Made by a program: the position numbers and the translations under genes. 29,650 nt of DNA. Source: Strigomonas culicis. Its lineage: Eukaryota > Euglenozoa > Kinetoplastea > Trypanosomatida > Trypanosomatidae. The stretch is from the NCBI GenBank assembly GCA_000482145.1, contig AUXH01000192.1, forward strand, positions 1 through 29,650. Direction: 5' to 3'. Shown one piece after another: positions 1 to 8,293 of this stretch (positions are counted from its first letter, which is position 1; every line of letters starts with the position of its first letter). Under the pieces are notes generated by a model that made no database searches, had not been told where the DNA came from, and was given only the letters and a program-made list of their open reading frames with translations.

Positions 1-42
1 TGGAATCCTTGTTTGTGGCTCAATTCTATTACACTTCCTTGT

Positions 43-97
43 TCTCATCCTTCTCTCTCTTATGATCTTGATTCCAAATAATAATAACCGAACACAG
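43..97 (+). promoter_or_regulatory. putative SL trans-splice acceptor for eL24
   Basis: A C/T-rich tract at about 43-61 is followed by the first AG at 96-97. This would leave a 13-base 5' UTR before the ATG at 111. Assignment rests on the general trypanosomatid rule that the first AG after a pyrimidine tract receives the spliced leader. Confidence 0.55.
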
Positions 98-110
98 AAC
101 TTTCTACGAA

Positions 111-482
111 ATGCGTGTTATTGAGTGCGAGTTCTCTCACTACGCCGTGCACCCCGGTCACGGCCGCCGCTATGTGCCCTTCGCGTACCTGTCGACGAAG
201 CCGGTGCTGACGTTCAACCGCCCGAAGTGCTTCGCGCTCTACATGCGCAAGAAGAACCCTCGCTTCGTGCCGTGGACCCGCACGTTCCGCCGCATCCACC
301 GCAAGACGACGACGGACCGCGTGACCCGCCGCCGCGCTGCGCGTGCGGTGAAGGTGGAGCGCGCGTACGTCGGCGCGGACCTTGCCCAGATCAAGGAGCT
401 GCGTAAGGAGCGCGTGGACCGCTCCGCGAAGGGTAAGGCCATCCGCGCGGAGATGGCGGAGCGCAAGGCTGCCCATAAGTAA
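111..482 (+). CDS. RPL24: 60S ribosomal protein L24 (eL24)
   Basis: This is a complete 123-residue protein of the eL24 family, a structural protein of the cytosolic large ribosomal subunit. The N-terminus reads C-E-F-S-H-Y-x-x-x-P-G-H-G-R-R-Y-V-P, the family's PGHGRRY signature. It is followed by a Cys-containing segment (KCFALYMRKKNPR) and the W-T-x-x-[FY]-R-[RK]-x-H-[RK]-K-x-x motif. The C-terminal half (about residues 65-123) is a basic, Lys/Arg/Ala-rich helix. The ATG at 111 is the only sensible start because the conserved MRVIECEFS begins there. The length suits the family, which runs to about 120-160 residues. It is the first gene of the window, and the next ATG is about 300 bases downstream. 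Confidence 0.95.
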   Translation: MRVIECEFSHYAVHPGHGRRYVPFAYLSTKPVLTFNRPKCFALYMRKKNPRFVPWTRTFRRIHRKTTTDRVTRRRAARAVKVERAYVGADLAQIKELRKERVDRSAKGKAIRAEMAERKAAHK

Positions 483-726
483 AGTTCTTTTTTTTATTCT
501 ATTTTACTTGATTTATTTGATTTTTTAGTTCTAACAAGCACCCTTTTCCCCTCTTTTTGCACCTCTTTTGACGTCTTCAGATCGGCTGAACGCTCTGTTT
601 ATGTGTGGTGTAGACACACGAATGTAGCAGATGTATCGTAGAAATGTTCTCTTCCCCCTTTTCTCTCTTGCTTCTCCATCACGGATCACGTAGCATTATT
701 GACGCCCAGTAGACAATTTACACACT

Positions 727-749
727 CACACACACACACACACACACAC
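727..749. repeat. (CA)n microsatellite
   Basis: There is an uninterrupted run of about 11 CA units just upstream of the pyrimidine tract for the HORMA gene. Confidence 0.95.
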
Positions 750-751
750 TA

Positions 752-770
752 CTTTTTTTTCTCTTTGCAG
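752..770 (+). promoter_or_regulatory. putative SL acceptor for HORMA gene
   Basis: A T-rich tract (752-767) ends in gcAG at 769-770. The predicted 5' UTR is 16 bases (771-786). Confidence 0.65.
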
Positions 771-786
771 TCGTATTTCTGAAGGT

Positions 787-2244
787 ATGACATCGACTGT
801 CCAAGCGATATCACAGAGCCAAAGCCTGGCGGCTGTGCGCAACCTCATCTCGTTTGCGGTGTCCTGCATCACCTACTCTCGCGGGCTCTGCAGCGATGAG
901 GACTACGAGGAGCGCGACATTTGCGGGCTGAAGATCAAGTGCATGCTGCCCATTTCCACAGAAGCATCGCAGATCTCCATGTGGCTCCGCAACGGTGTCT
1001 TTGACGCACTCGAGAAGAACTATCTGAAGGAAATGGCGCTGTGCATCTACGCGGACGACCTGTCGGAGCTGCTGGAGAGCTACTGCTTTGGCTTTGCGTA
1101 CAACAGCGACGGGACGCGCGCCCAGATGGGCCTCACGCAGACGAGCGAGGTGAACGGGAGCCAGCGCAAGTGCGAGATCATCTCCAACGACGGGAGCGTC
1201 ACGCAGGTGCGGCGCAACCGCAAGGTGAGCAAGGAGGTGCTCATGCAGATGCTCATCCAGATGGTGGACAAGGTCATCAACGTCACGGGGAACTTGCCGC
1301 CGCTGCTGCGGGACCGCGTGCTGACGATGCGGCTCACCTACTACGACGACGTCACGCCGCCCGCCTACGAGCCGCCCTTCTTCCGCCCCGCCAGCGAGCG
1401 CATGGTGTCGCTCTACCACGACGAGCAGAGGGATAACGTGAACTTTGGCAGCATGGACACCGGCTACCACCTCTTTTCCATGTCCATCCGCCACCCGCTC
1501 GTGGCCTCCATGCACCGCGACAAGATGAGGAGCTGCCCGACCGCAGAGACGCTCCGCACGGCAACGGAGCCGAGCGCCCCGGTGGACCAGACGAGCCAGT
1601 CGGCGCTCTCCAGCGCGGCGGACCGCCACTCGCGAAAGGAGGCGGCGTGTGCCGCGGCAGCGGAGGAGCGAGGGCGCATCACGTGTGCGAAGATACACGA
1701 GCTGCAGACCATGGAGGCGATTGCCGCGAAAAAGGAGCCGCTGCGGTCGCGCGAGATTGTGGTGCTGCTGTTCACCTCCTTCATCCTCACGAGGGCGGCC
1801 GCGGTCGAGCACGGCCGTGGGCGCGTAACGCTGGCGGAGGTGCAGCAGTACATCGAGGAGGTGTGCCCGCTCGAGATTGGCATGGACATCGCCATCAGCA
1901 TCCTCGATAAGCTGGTGGCGGAGGGCGTGCTGCAGGAGGAGGGCGGGAGCGGCGCACACGAGCGCAGTCAGCAAGGGCGTCCCTCCGGGGCCGCGACGGG
2001 TCGCGACAGTGCAGTTATCGAAGACTGGGTGGTCGCCTCGCCTGTGCCGGGGGCACTCGTGACTTCACTTCTACAGCAGAAGGAAGTCGTGCACTTGTAC
2101 AGCCCCGATATGCTGAAGCAGCTGCGCCAACTGCAAAAGTCCGCGACGGCTGTGCAGGTTGAAGGCAAGCCCGACGCCAAAAGGAGACGTGCTGCGCCTG
2201 GTGCTGCAGGGACAAGGAAACGCGGCCGTCCAACTGTAAAGTAA
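787..2244 (+). CDS. HORMA-domain protein (Hop1/HORMAD-like)
   Basis: This 485-residue protein has an N-terminal HORMA domain at about residues 12-235. The visible anchors are the opening SLAAVRNLISFAVSCITYSRG, the segment GVFDALEKNYLKEMALCIY, then LESYCFGFAYNSDG and the Y-x-D-x-x-P-x-x-Y-x-P-P-F-F motif near residue 195, all typical of Hop1/HORMAD meiotic-axis proteins. After an Ala/Arg-rich linker, residues about 320-385 (REIVVLLFTSFILTR to LDKLVAEGVLQEE) look like a winged-helix module, which also occurs in the central regions of Hop1-type proteins. The extreme C-terminus is basic and contains an AT-hook core, K-R-G-R-P, at about residue 480, so nuclear DNA binding is likely. Known family role: HORMA proteins build meiotic chromosome axes and promote interhomologue recombination. 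Assignment to the Hop1 class rather than Rev7/Mad2 rests on length and architecture. Confidence 0.85.
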   Translation: MTSTVQAISQSQSLAAVRNLISFAVSCITYSRGLCSDEDYEERDICGLKIKCMLPISTEASQISMWLRNGVFDALEKNYLKEMALCIYADDLSELLESYCFGFAYNSDGTRAQMGLTQTSEVNGSQRKCEIISNDGSVTQVRRNRKVSKEVLMQMLIQMVDKVINVTGNLPPLLRDRVLTMRLTYYDDVTPPAYEPPFFRPASERMVSLYHDEQRDNVNFGSMDTGYHLFSMSIRHPLVASMHRDKMRSCPTAETLRTATEPSAPVDQTSQSALSSAADRHSRKEAACAAAAEERGRITCAKIHELQTMEAIAAKKEPLRSREIVVLLFTSFILTRAAAVEHGRGRVTLAEVQQYIEEVCPLEIGMDIAISILDKLVAEGVLQEEGGSGAHERSQQGRPSGAATGRDSAVIEDWVVASPVPGALVTSLLQQKEVVHLYSPDMLKQLRQLQKSATAVQVEGKPDAKRRRAAPGAAGTRKRGRPTVK

Positions 2245-2646
2245 AGGCTGGGCAAGGGCTTCTTCACTCTACTGTTCACTTCATGAAAACTGATCACTCA
2301 TTTTTTTTTTTTTTGAGGGACGTTACCTGCTCTTTTTGTTTCACTTCTTTTTCTGCTTACTGCTAGTACGACATTACTCTATCTTGACGACGTGTTTTTT
2401 TCTTCGAATTTTTTATAGGCCCCTTTTTTGTGTCTTATCAGTGGCAGAAAGCGTGGCGTTCTTTTTCATCGGGTTTCCGCCGAATTCACACGACTGTGAA
2501 CCTCCGTTCCCTTTCTCTCTCCTTTTTTTTTTCCTCTGAACAGCTTAGGAAAAGGTACTAGTATTTTTCTTTTCTCCCCCCTCATCTGCCCCCAACACTA
2601 GATTCGTGTTTCTTTTTTAGCAATATAGTATCGTAAGAAGCTACGT
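2245..2646 (+). other. intergenic spacer, T-rich
   Basis: This spacer contains many T-runs and no convincing gene. A Phe-rich open frame at 2336-2539 is a translation of pyrimidine tracts. The likely acceptor for the next gene is at 2608-2620. Confidence 0.7.
2608..2620 (+). promoter_or_regulatory. putative SL acceptor for 2647 gene
   Basis: The tract gtttctttttt is followed directly by AG at 2619-2620, giving a 26-base 5' UTR without an upstream ATG. Confidence 0.65.
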
Positions 2647-3702
2647 ATGCTTTCTCGTAGCTCTGCACGCATCACGGCACTGGGTGCTGCCGCGCCCCTG
2701 CTCGTGCAATCTCGTAGCTATCATGGTTTTCAGTTTGCCAGTTTTCACGGCTGGACGTTGCCCTACGGCCACAAGTCCACGCGCGTGACGAAGGAGGAGC
2801 TGGAGAACCTGAAGTACTTCTCTAGTCGTCCCAAGGACAAGTGGGACTATCATCGTGTAGATGAGAACATCAACGCCTCCTCTGAGTTTCGCAAGACGGA
2901 GGGCCGCGATGAGTTTTTTCAAGGCATGCGCGAGGACAACTCTACCACCAACCACGGCAGCCTCCATACCCCCGGCAAGTACCGCCTCCACGAGTACTTT
3001 GACGAGTACACGAAGCCTGGCGTGGACCAAAAAGTAGCGGCGTGCTACGCCGTGAAGGAGCAGTGGGACGCGGAGGAGTTCTACTACCCCGGCGAGGCGT
3101 GGCAGAAGAACCGCCCTGGCTTCCGCAGCGTGCCCAAGGAGCTGCTCAACCGGCAGACGTGGTACCACTGGTCCGACACCATCTTCAAGTGGGACGAGAT
3201 CCAGCCGACCATCCGAACGCGCTCGTGGAATCCGGACTGGCCGCCCCCGGGCTACCACATGCCCAAACTCAACTGCAAGAAGGAGTTTGAGTTCGGCTGC
3301 GAGGACGAGGGCCTTGTTTCCGAAATAGAGCGGTACAACTGGTTCCGCTCCTGGGGTGACAACAACATGCGCGCGGGCTGGATGGAGATTCCCCTCTTTA
3401 TCATGCTCTTCGGCACGCTCTACTACCTCGCCCGTCAGTCGCAGACGGTGAACCTCTACCGCGCGGTGGCCAGCAACATGTACTACCCGGGTCGCTACAT
3501 GATCCGTCCGTTCGGCTCGCCCACCGATTTAGAAAACGACTGCTACTGGTGGCAGAAGCCGTTAGAGGAGTTCCCCAACCAGGGAGAGGTGTGGTACATG
3601 AACCAATCTCGGTACGGCTACATCCAGCACCTCCAGAAACGCGATGCCCGCGAGAAGGAATTAGCGGCGGCGGAGGAAGCGGCGCAGGAGGCGTCCGCAT
3701 AA
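2647..3702 (+). CDS. conserved-type mitochondrial membrane protein, function unknown
   Basis: I do not recognise a family for this 351-residue protein. The N-terminus (MLSRSSARITALGAAAPLLVQSRSY) is rich in Arg, Ser and Ala, lacks acidic residues and looks like a mitochondrial presequence. The body is unusually rich in Trp, Tyr, Phe and charged residues (for example TWYHWSDTIFKWDE and NPDWPPPGYHMP). It has one likely membrane span at about residues 247-262 (EIPLFIMLFGTLYYLA). The C-terminus ends in an Ala/Glu-rich charged helix. This make-up resembles accessory subunits of respiratory-chain complexes, where large one-pass, aromatic-rich kinetoplastid subunits occur, but that is inference. The start at 2647 is supported by the acceptor 26 bases upstream. 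Confidence 0.8.
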   Translation: MLSRSSARITALGAAAPLLVQSRSYHGFQFASFHGWTLPYGHKSTRVTKEELENLKYFSSRPKDKWDYHRVDENINASSEFRKTEGRDEFFQGMREDNSTTNHGSLHTPGKYRLHEYFDEYTKPGVDQKVAACYAVKEQWDAEEFYYPGEAWQKNRPGFRSVPKELLNRQTWYHWSDTIFKWDEIQPTIRTRSWNPDWPPPGYHMPKLNCKKEFEFGCEDEGLVSEIERYNWFRSWGDNNMRAGWMEIPLFIMLFGTLYYLARQSQTVNLYRAVASNMYYPGRYMIRPFGSPTDLENDCYWWQKPLEEFPNQGEVWYMNQSRYGYIQHLQKRDAREKELAAAEEAAQEASA

Positions 3703-4224
3703 AAAAGTGGCGAGAGATAATGGAGAGAAAGACGGCATGAAGGGGAGGTGATGCTTCTTCGTAGGCCCTTCCCATAGTGCCTCTCTAACGTGTACCATTG
3801 TCTTTCTTTTTTTTTCCTTTTTGGCTCTCCTCTGTTTTCTCTGTGTATGAGAATGTTCATTAGGTTCAGTGCATGCACAATACGTTTTAGCTGTAGTTTT
3901 CATCATGGTTATGATTATAATTACTTATTATTATTATCTTCTTTCTAGCAATTGTAGTAATCAGTATGTTGCCACACTCGTAGTAGACTTATGCGCTCAA
4001 GTAATACAATACCTTATGATACGTATGTTGATCAAGCGGTGAACATCCAACTACGGAAAGGAGAGGGAAAGGTAGCTACCTTTTTTCATGATTTTATTAT
4101 ACGATTATTATTGCCGTATTCTAACCTTCTTTTCCCATACATCTCATTTTAGATTGTTAAAAGTCTCAGTGTTATCAGTACTCCACAAGCTTACCCCACA
4201 TCTGTATCCATCATTCGAGGTGCC
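3703..4224 (+). other. intergenic spacer
   Basis: This 522-base AT-rich spacer contains T-runs at about 3804-3822 and ATT/TTA-rich sequence at about 3915-3942. The likely acceptor for the next gene is near 4151. I see no gene. The open frame 4088-4345 begins upstream of the acceptor and is mostly the PDI-like gene read out of frame. Confidence 0.65.
4125..4152 (+). promoter_or_regulatory. putative SL acceptor for PDI-like gene
   Basis: The pyrimidine-rich stretch 4125-4150 is followed by AG at 4151-4152. The resulting 72-base 5' UTR has no ATG before 4225. Confidence 0.55.
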
Positions 4225-5652
4225 ATGGCGTCCTCACTTTTGCGAACCTTGTGCCTTGTCGCTGTCCTTCTTCTTTTGGCAGTCTCAACATGCGCCAAAT
4301 CACGCTCCGTGTACTCCTTTGACTACGGTGTGGCCAAAACCCTGAAGACGGTGCAAGAGTACCAGGATGTGCTGTCCAAGACGACGAAGCCGGCCGTTCT
4401 CTTGTTTTTTCCGGACAATAATCTGACGCTGGTGGAGGAGACGTGGGCGCCCTACATCAACACGATCGCGTTTGGCGCGAACCAGGTGGGCGTGAGCATG
4501 TACTACTTCCCCACCAGCTCGCCGGTGGGCAGGTCCGTGCTTAGGGATGAGAACCGACCGCTGATTCAGCTGGTGGACACCGTGCTTCGCCGCACGGATG
4601 GCGCCTGGACGAAGATTCCCTCCATGTACGTGGGCAATTTGGATACCATCGAGATCATCCGTTGGATCATTGAGTCCGTCTCTGCCGAAATGATCGAGCG
4701 CATAGACAACCCGCGTGACTTGCTGGAGTATCTTCAGCTGTACCCGGCGTATCCCAAGTTGCCCCGTGTCCTTCTCTTCACCGCGCAAAACTATGTTGGC
4801 CCCTTGTACAAGGCCCTCAGTCAGGCGCTCTACACGGACGCCGTTTTCGGCGCTGTGGTGGCGCCCTTCACCACAAAGGATAAGGCCGCGGTCGCGGAAA
4901 TGTACGGCGTCAAGAAATCGGACTTGCCCGCTATCGTCGTGCTGTACCCGCAAGACCGGGGCGACGCGGACGAGGTGAAGCGTGTGCCAAATGTGAGTGC
5001 GTCCAGCACGTTAGAGGACCTTACCGCGGCTCTCCAACCGATGCTGCCGGATGCGTATGAAAACCAGCTTGTGCAGGCCCCGCCGGAGGAACAGGAAAAC
5101 GTGCAGCGGATACATGGACAGAGGAAGTCTTACATCGCCACGGAGCATGATATAAAGCGCAGCAAGCTTGACGCTAAGCGCGCCCAAGAGGAGGCCCCCG
5201 CTCCTGTTGTGGTTAACAGCCAGACAGCGTGGAAGGACCTTCAGATGAATCTGTTGGGACACCAGACATTCATCGCGTTTGTGCAACCCGGTGAGGCGGC
5301 AAAGACGTCCGAGATGCTGCACTCGACCACGAAGCGAATATTTAAAGAGCTACCGTCTATCGCACGCGAGGGACGTCTGATCTTTGCTATCATCGAAGGA
5401 ACCTCGCACCATGAGATCAACAAGTTTTTCGGTGTGGATGTGACGCAGTTCCCCCAGCTCATTTTCATCGATGCCAGCACACCAAAGACCAAGTACTACA
5501 AGCATGTGGCCGCCTTTAATGAGGATCGCATCCTTCATTTCTATGTTACGAAGGGCGCGGACGCGTTGGCCACGGGAGGTAAGGACTTCAAATTGGACGA
5601 CATACCCGCCTTTGGCGGTGATGTGGACATTGAAGACGTGGGGGACTTGTAA
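4225..5652 (+). CDS. ER thioredoxin-fold protein, PDI-like, lacking CxxC
   Basis: This 475-residue protein opens with a clear signal peptide (residues 1 to about 24: LLRTLCLVAVLLLLAVSTCAKS). The first thioredoxin-like unit follows at about residues 35-160, with the strand KPAVLLFFPDNNLTLVEETWAPY. In an active PDI domain this position would carry WCGHC; here there is no cysteine pair. A second unit at about 165-275 has the DLPAIVVLYP strand with its cis-Pro-like proline. A third at about 325-450 contains HQTFIAFVQPG and TQFPQLIFIDA, the family's xxFPxLxFI pattern. The mature protein has essentially no cysteines, so it cannot catalyse disulfide exchange in the usual way. A chaperone or binding role, as in the b-type PDI domains, is inferred. 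Two N-glycosylation sequons (NLT, NVS) are visible. The C-terminus VGDL resembles the trypanosomatid ER-retrieval tetrapeptides MDDL and KQDL. Confidence 0.8.
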   Translation: MASSLLRTLCLVAVLLLLAVSTCAKSRSVYSFDYGVAKTLKTVQEYQDVLSKTTKPAVLLFFPDNNLTLVEETWAPYINTIAFGANQVGVSMYYFPTSSPVGRSVLRDENRPLIQLVDTVLRRTDGAWTKIPSMYVGNLDTIEIIRWIIESVSAEMIERIDNPRDLLEYLQLYPAYPKLPRVLLFTAQNYVGPLYKALSQALYTDAVFGAVVAPFTTKDKAAVAEMYGVKKSDLPAIVVLYPQDRGDADEVKRVPNVSASSTLEDLTAALQPMLPDAYENQLVQAPPEEQENVQRIHGQRKSYIATEHDIKRSKLDAKRAQEEAPAPVVVNSQTAWKDLQMNLLGHQTFIAFVQPGEAAKTSEMLHSTTKRIFKELPSIAREGRLIFAIIEGTSHHEINKFFGVDVTQFPQLIFIDASTPKTKYYKHVAAFNEDRILHFYVTKGADALATGGKDFKLDDIPAFGGDVDIEDVGDL

Positions 5653-6086
5653 AACCCAAACACATATACACGTACAACACACACGCACACAACAGTAGAC
5701 ATTCAATGCACTTGCTTGTTGTACTCAAGATGCAGAATCTCTTTTTCAGTGCGTACATATGTGCTTAGTTTGTTTTTCTCCTTCTTTTCAATAGGTACAT
5801 AAAAGAAGTGCATTCCTACCTCCGATATTGATGTATTCACATTCAAGGCTAGAATGAATGAACAGTCAAACTATGAACTACAAAAACAACAAAAGAGGAA
5901 CCGACGAGAAGCGAGGCTTCCTGTGCCCATTGTCTATATCGCGAACTAGTAGACCACTCTCTCTTGTTTCATTGTTTGCCTCCTTCTTGATTCCCTTCTT
6001 TCCTGTTACCCTCTTCTCCTCATTTTCAGCTTTCTTTGTAGTTTCACACAAACTGTATACACTATTCTTGTTGGTGCTTCCTTCCA
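5653..6086 (+). other. intergenic spacer upstream of the dehydrogenase relic
   Basis: This spacer is AT-rich on the left, with a long C/T-rich stretch from about 5950 to 6040 ending in AGs at 6028-6029 and 6040-6041. That stretch looks like a trans-splice acceptor belonging to the broken gene that follows. An open frame from 5858 runs through it, but only because stops are absent. Confidence 0.6.
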
Positions 6087-6286
6087 ATGCTCTGCTTGAC
6101 GCAGATCGCCCTCTCCGAGCGAACCTATCTGACGGAGGCGGTGACACGATGGGCAGCGGCATTGTCCAGATAACGGCCGCGACAGAGGTGTCAATGGACC
6201 GCATGGACTTCCCGCAGAGGCAGATCGAGACCTTTCTCTCCCGCGTCGAAAAGGAAGAAGTACGATGTGGGATGCGGCCAAGATGA
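6087..6286 (+). pseudogene. truncated relic of a 3-hydroxyacyl-CoA dehydrogenase gene
   Basis: This 200-base stretch is a degenerate copy of the first 70 or so codons of the intact gene at 9746. The relic keeps an ATG at 6087 and the start M-L-x-[LF]-T-Q-x-A-L. It then carries two extra bases before the NAD-binding loop (ATG-to-ATG distance 62 bases, against 60 in the intact gene). In the new frame it reads GGDTMGSGIVQITAA, against GGGTMGGGIAQISAA in the intact gene. A 21-base in-frame deletion removes the seven residues after that, and MDRMDFPQRQIETFLSRV matches QDRIDFSRKQIQASLTRV. Two more inserted bases shift the frame again before DAAKM. Homology stops at 6286, so the substrate-binding and catalytic parts are absent. 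It cannot make a working enzyme. A pyrimidine tract and AG precede it. Confidence 0.88.
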
Positions 6287-6574
6287 TAGTCTTATGTATG
6301 CTTCCAGTGTTGCGTTTGATAACTGCTATTGATTCCGTTTTGTTCAAGTTGAAAGAGATCATGCATGCGTATGGGGTACTGCACTCTGAAAAAGAGGAAT
6401 GTGTGCCACTGCACCAAACCACCTCGTTCCCAAGAAAGGCGTTTATGTACTTCTTTTTATGTATACATCTACTTTGTTCCCGTTCTATTTCTCACGCTTC
6501 CGTTTTTACGGTTACAGTAGGATTATCATCTGTTTTTGTTTTTATTTATTTGTTTTGTTTGACACTTTCGGCGG

Positions 6575-6610
6575 TCATATATCTATATATATATATATAC
6601 ACACGTGTGT
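6575..6610. repeat. TA/CA-type dinucleotide repeat
   Basis: A tatctatatatatatata run passes into acacacgtgtgt, a self-complementary end. It lies directly upstream of the importin pyrimidine tract. Confidence 0.85.
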
Positions 6611-6625
6611 CTTTCCCTTCTTCAG
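6610..6625 (+). promoter_or_regulatory. putative SL acceptor for importin alpha
   Basis: The tract tctttcccttcttc is followed by AG at 6624-6625. The predicted 5' UTR is 12 bases. Confidence 0.65.
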
Positions 6626-6637
6626 TAAAGCAGAAGA

Positions 6638-8293
6638 ATGTTCGACAACCAGGACTCTGGCAACACAAAAAAGAAGAGTGGTGTGAAGCAGTCTGTTAGT
6701 GCGGCATCTGGCACCGAGAGGCGCCAGCGCCAGCTGCGCTTCATTCGCTCCAAGGCCCACGACGAGGTGCTGAAGCACATCCGCCAGGACGAGGAGGAGA
6801 TCTCGGAGCGCGCGCAGCCGTCGAGCCTTCATGTGGATCCGAACAATCTGTCCATCTGGAGCTTCGACGAGAAGACGGCACCGGTGAACGTGCCGATTGC
6901 GGTGCTGCCGCACTGCGTGAGCGCCATCATGGAGAACGCCGCGCGCGACAACGTGTTCCAAGGCGTGCTGCTCATCCGCAAGCTGCTGGCCGTTCAGACC
7001 AAGGCGCCTGTGCAGGAGGTGATTGACACGGGCGTCGTGCCCGCCCTCATCCAGCTGCTCCAGCACGTGAATGACCCCAAGCTGCAGTTCGAGGCGGCGT
7101 GGGCGCTCACCAACATTGCGGGTGGCTCCTCCCAGCACACGCGCACGCTGATAGACGCGGGTGTGGTCATGCCGCTCGTGCAGCTGCTCAGTAGTCCGGA
7201 TGACAGCTGCCAGGACCAGGCCGCGTGGGCGCTGGGCAACATAGCTGGCGACAGCGCCTACACGCGCGATGCCGTGCTCTACGCCGGCGGCCTGCAGGCT
7301 CTCTTAGAAACGATCAACCGGGAGGTCCCCACCCCCACCCCCCTCTTCGTCGTCCGGGAATGCACGTGGGCGATCTCCAACCTGAGCCGCACGAAGCCTG
7401 CCCCGGCGCTGGAGACGGTCGAGATGGCGCTGCCAACCCTTACCTCCTTACTCTACTCGGAAGACAACGATATTATGCTGGATGCGTGCTGGGCCATCTC
7501 GTACATCTCCGACGGCCCCCCGGAGCGGGCGGAGGCCGTCATCGCGACGGGCATCATCCCGCGCATTGTGGAGCTGCTGTCGCACCAGACGAACATCAAG
7601 ATGCCGGCGCTGCGCACGGTGGGCAACTGCACGGCCGGCACGGAGTCGCAGACGCAGACGGTGATCAACGCCGGTGCGCTCGTGCCGATGTGCAACTTGC
7701 TGAGCGAGACCGGTCGCGCCATCCGCAAGGAGACGTGCTGGGCGGTCTCCAACATCGTCGCGGGCACGATCGAGCAGGCCAACGCCGTGGTACAGTCGAA
7801 CATCTTTTACCCCATCGTGAACAGCTGCCTGCAGTGCCCGGAGCTGGATGTGCGCAAGGAGGCGACGTGGTGCGTGTCCAACCTGTGCAACTTCCGCGAG
7901 CCGAACCACTTCATGTACCTGCTCAACCTCGGTGTCATCCCGCCGCTCTGCAAGAGCCTGCACCTCGGCGACGCGAAGATTCTGCAGATAGTGCTGGAGG
8001 CGCTCGATGTGTTTCTGCAGTTTGGCAAGGCGATGGCCGAGAGTGGACAGGGTGAGAACGAGGTGCTCAAGGCAGTCGTTGATAACGACGGGCTGAACGC
8101 CCTGGAGTACCTGCAGAACCACGCCAACGAGCACATTTATCAGCTGGCATTGGAGATTCTGGAGAACAACTTCCCGCAAGACGACGACATGGGTCATGTC
8201 GTCACACAGGGCGCAGAGCCGGCCGGCTTTATTGACTTCGAGGGCGGCGGTAACGGTGGCGACAACGGCGGTGCAAACTTCCAGTTCTACTAA
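6638..8293 (+). CDS. importin subunit alpha (karyopherin alpha)
   Basis: This 551-residue protein is the adaptor that binds classical nuclear localisation signals and is carried through the pore by importin beta. Residues about 27-55 (RRQRQLRFIRSKAHDEVLKHIRQDEEE) are a basic importin-beta-binding segment. From about residue 80 to 500 there are tandem armadillo repeats with the cargo-binding W-x-x-x-N ladder clearly visible: AAWALTNIAGG, AAWALGNIAGD, CTWAISNLSR, CWAISYISDG, LRTVGNCTAG, CWAVSNIVAG and TWCVSNLCNF. In the fourth and fifth of these the ladder is degenerate (N replaced by Y; W replaced by R), as in the centre of other importin alphas. The C-terminus is acidic, then Gly/Asn-rich. 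Length and order match the family (about 520-560 residues). It sits between the dehydrogenase relic and a small membrane-protein gene, with no functional link. Confidence 0.96.
   Translation: MFDNQDSGNTKKKSGVKQSVSAASGTERRQRQLRFIRSKAHDEVLKHIRQDEEEISERAQPSSLHVDPNNLSIWSFDEKTAPVNVPIAVLPHCVSAIMENAARDNVFQGVLLIRKLLAVQTKAPVQEVIDTGVVPALIQLLQHVNDPKLQFEAAWALTNIAGGSSQHTRTLIDAGVVMPLVQLLSSPDDSCQDQAAWALGNIAGDSAYTRDAVLYAGGLQALLETINREVPTPTPLFVVRECTWAISNLSRTKPAPALETVEMALPTLTSLLYSEDNDIMLDACWAISYISDGPPERAEAVIATGIIPRIVELLSHQTNIKMPALRTVGNCTAGTESQTQTVINAGALVPMCNLLSETGRAIRKETCWAVSNIVAGTIEQANAVVQSNIFYPIVNSCLQCPELDVRKEATWCVSNLCNFREPNHFMYLLNLGVIPPLCKSLHLGDAKILQIVLEALDVFLQFGKAMAESGQGENEVLKAVVDNDGLNALEYLQNHANEHIYQLALEILENNFPQDDDMGHVVTQGAEPAGFIDFEGGGNGGDNGGANFQFY

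Larger units (their letters stand above)
483..786 (+). other. intergenic spacer eL24-HORMA
   Basis: This 304-base AT-rich spacer holds the eL24 3' UTR, several T-runs, a CA dinucleotide repeat (727-749) and the acceptor for the next gene. I see no coding potential. Confidence 0.7.
6287..6637 (+). other. intergenic spacer relic-importin
   Basis: This AT-rich spacer shows no further recognisable dehydrogenase sequence. It contains a TA-rich repeat (about 6575-6599) and the importin acceptor. The open frames here (6265-6699 and 6399-6686) run out of frame into the importin gene. Confidence 0.65.

Noticed and set aside
60..476. Minus-strand ORF opposite eL24, and other long antisense ORFs (811-1974, 15703-17364, 25666-26532)
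   Set aside because: These are GC-rich antisense shadows of real genes, full of Arg/His/Leu/Val, with no family features; the cluster is unidirectional.
2336..2539. 67-residue Phe-rich ORF in the spacer after the HORMA gene
   Set aside because: It is a translation of T-rich processing sequence, with no protein-like composition or acceptor of its own.
5858..6286. 142-residue ORF containing the dehydrogenase-like segment
   Set aside because: The N-terminal 85 codons are spacer sequence. The homologous part starts at a different frame (ATG 6087) and is frameshifted, so it is a relic and not a fused gene.
6399..6450. Possible second fragment of the dehydrogenase (a KKGVY-like match to the intact C-terminus)
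   Set aside because: The match covers only a few residues and the flanks do not align; not above chance.
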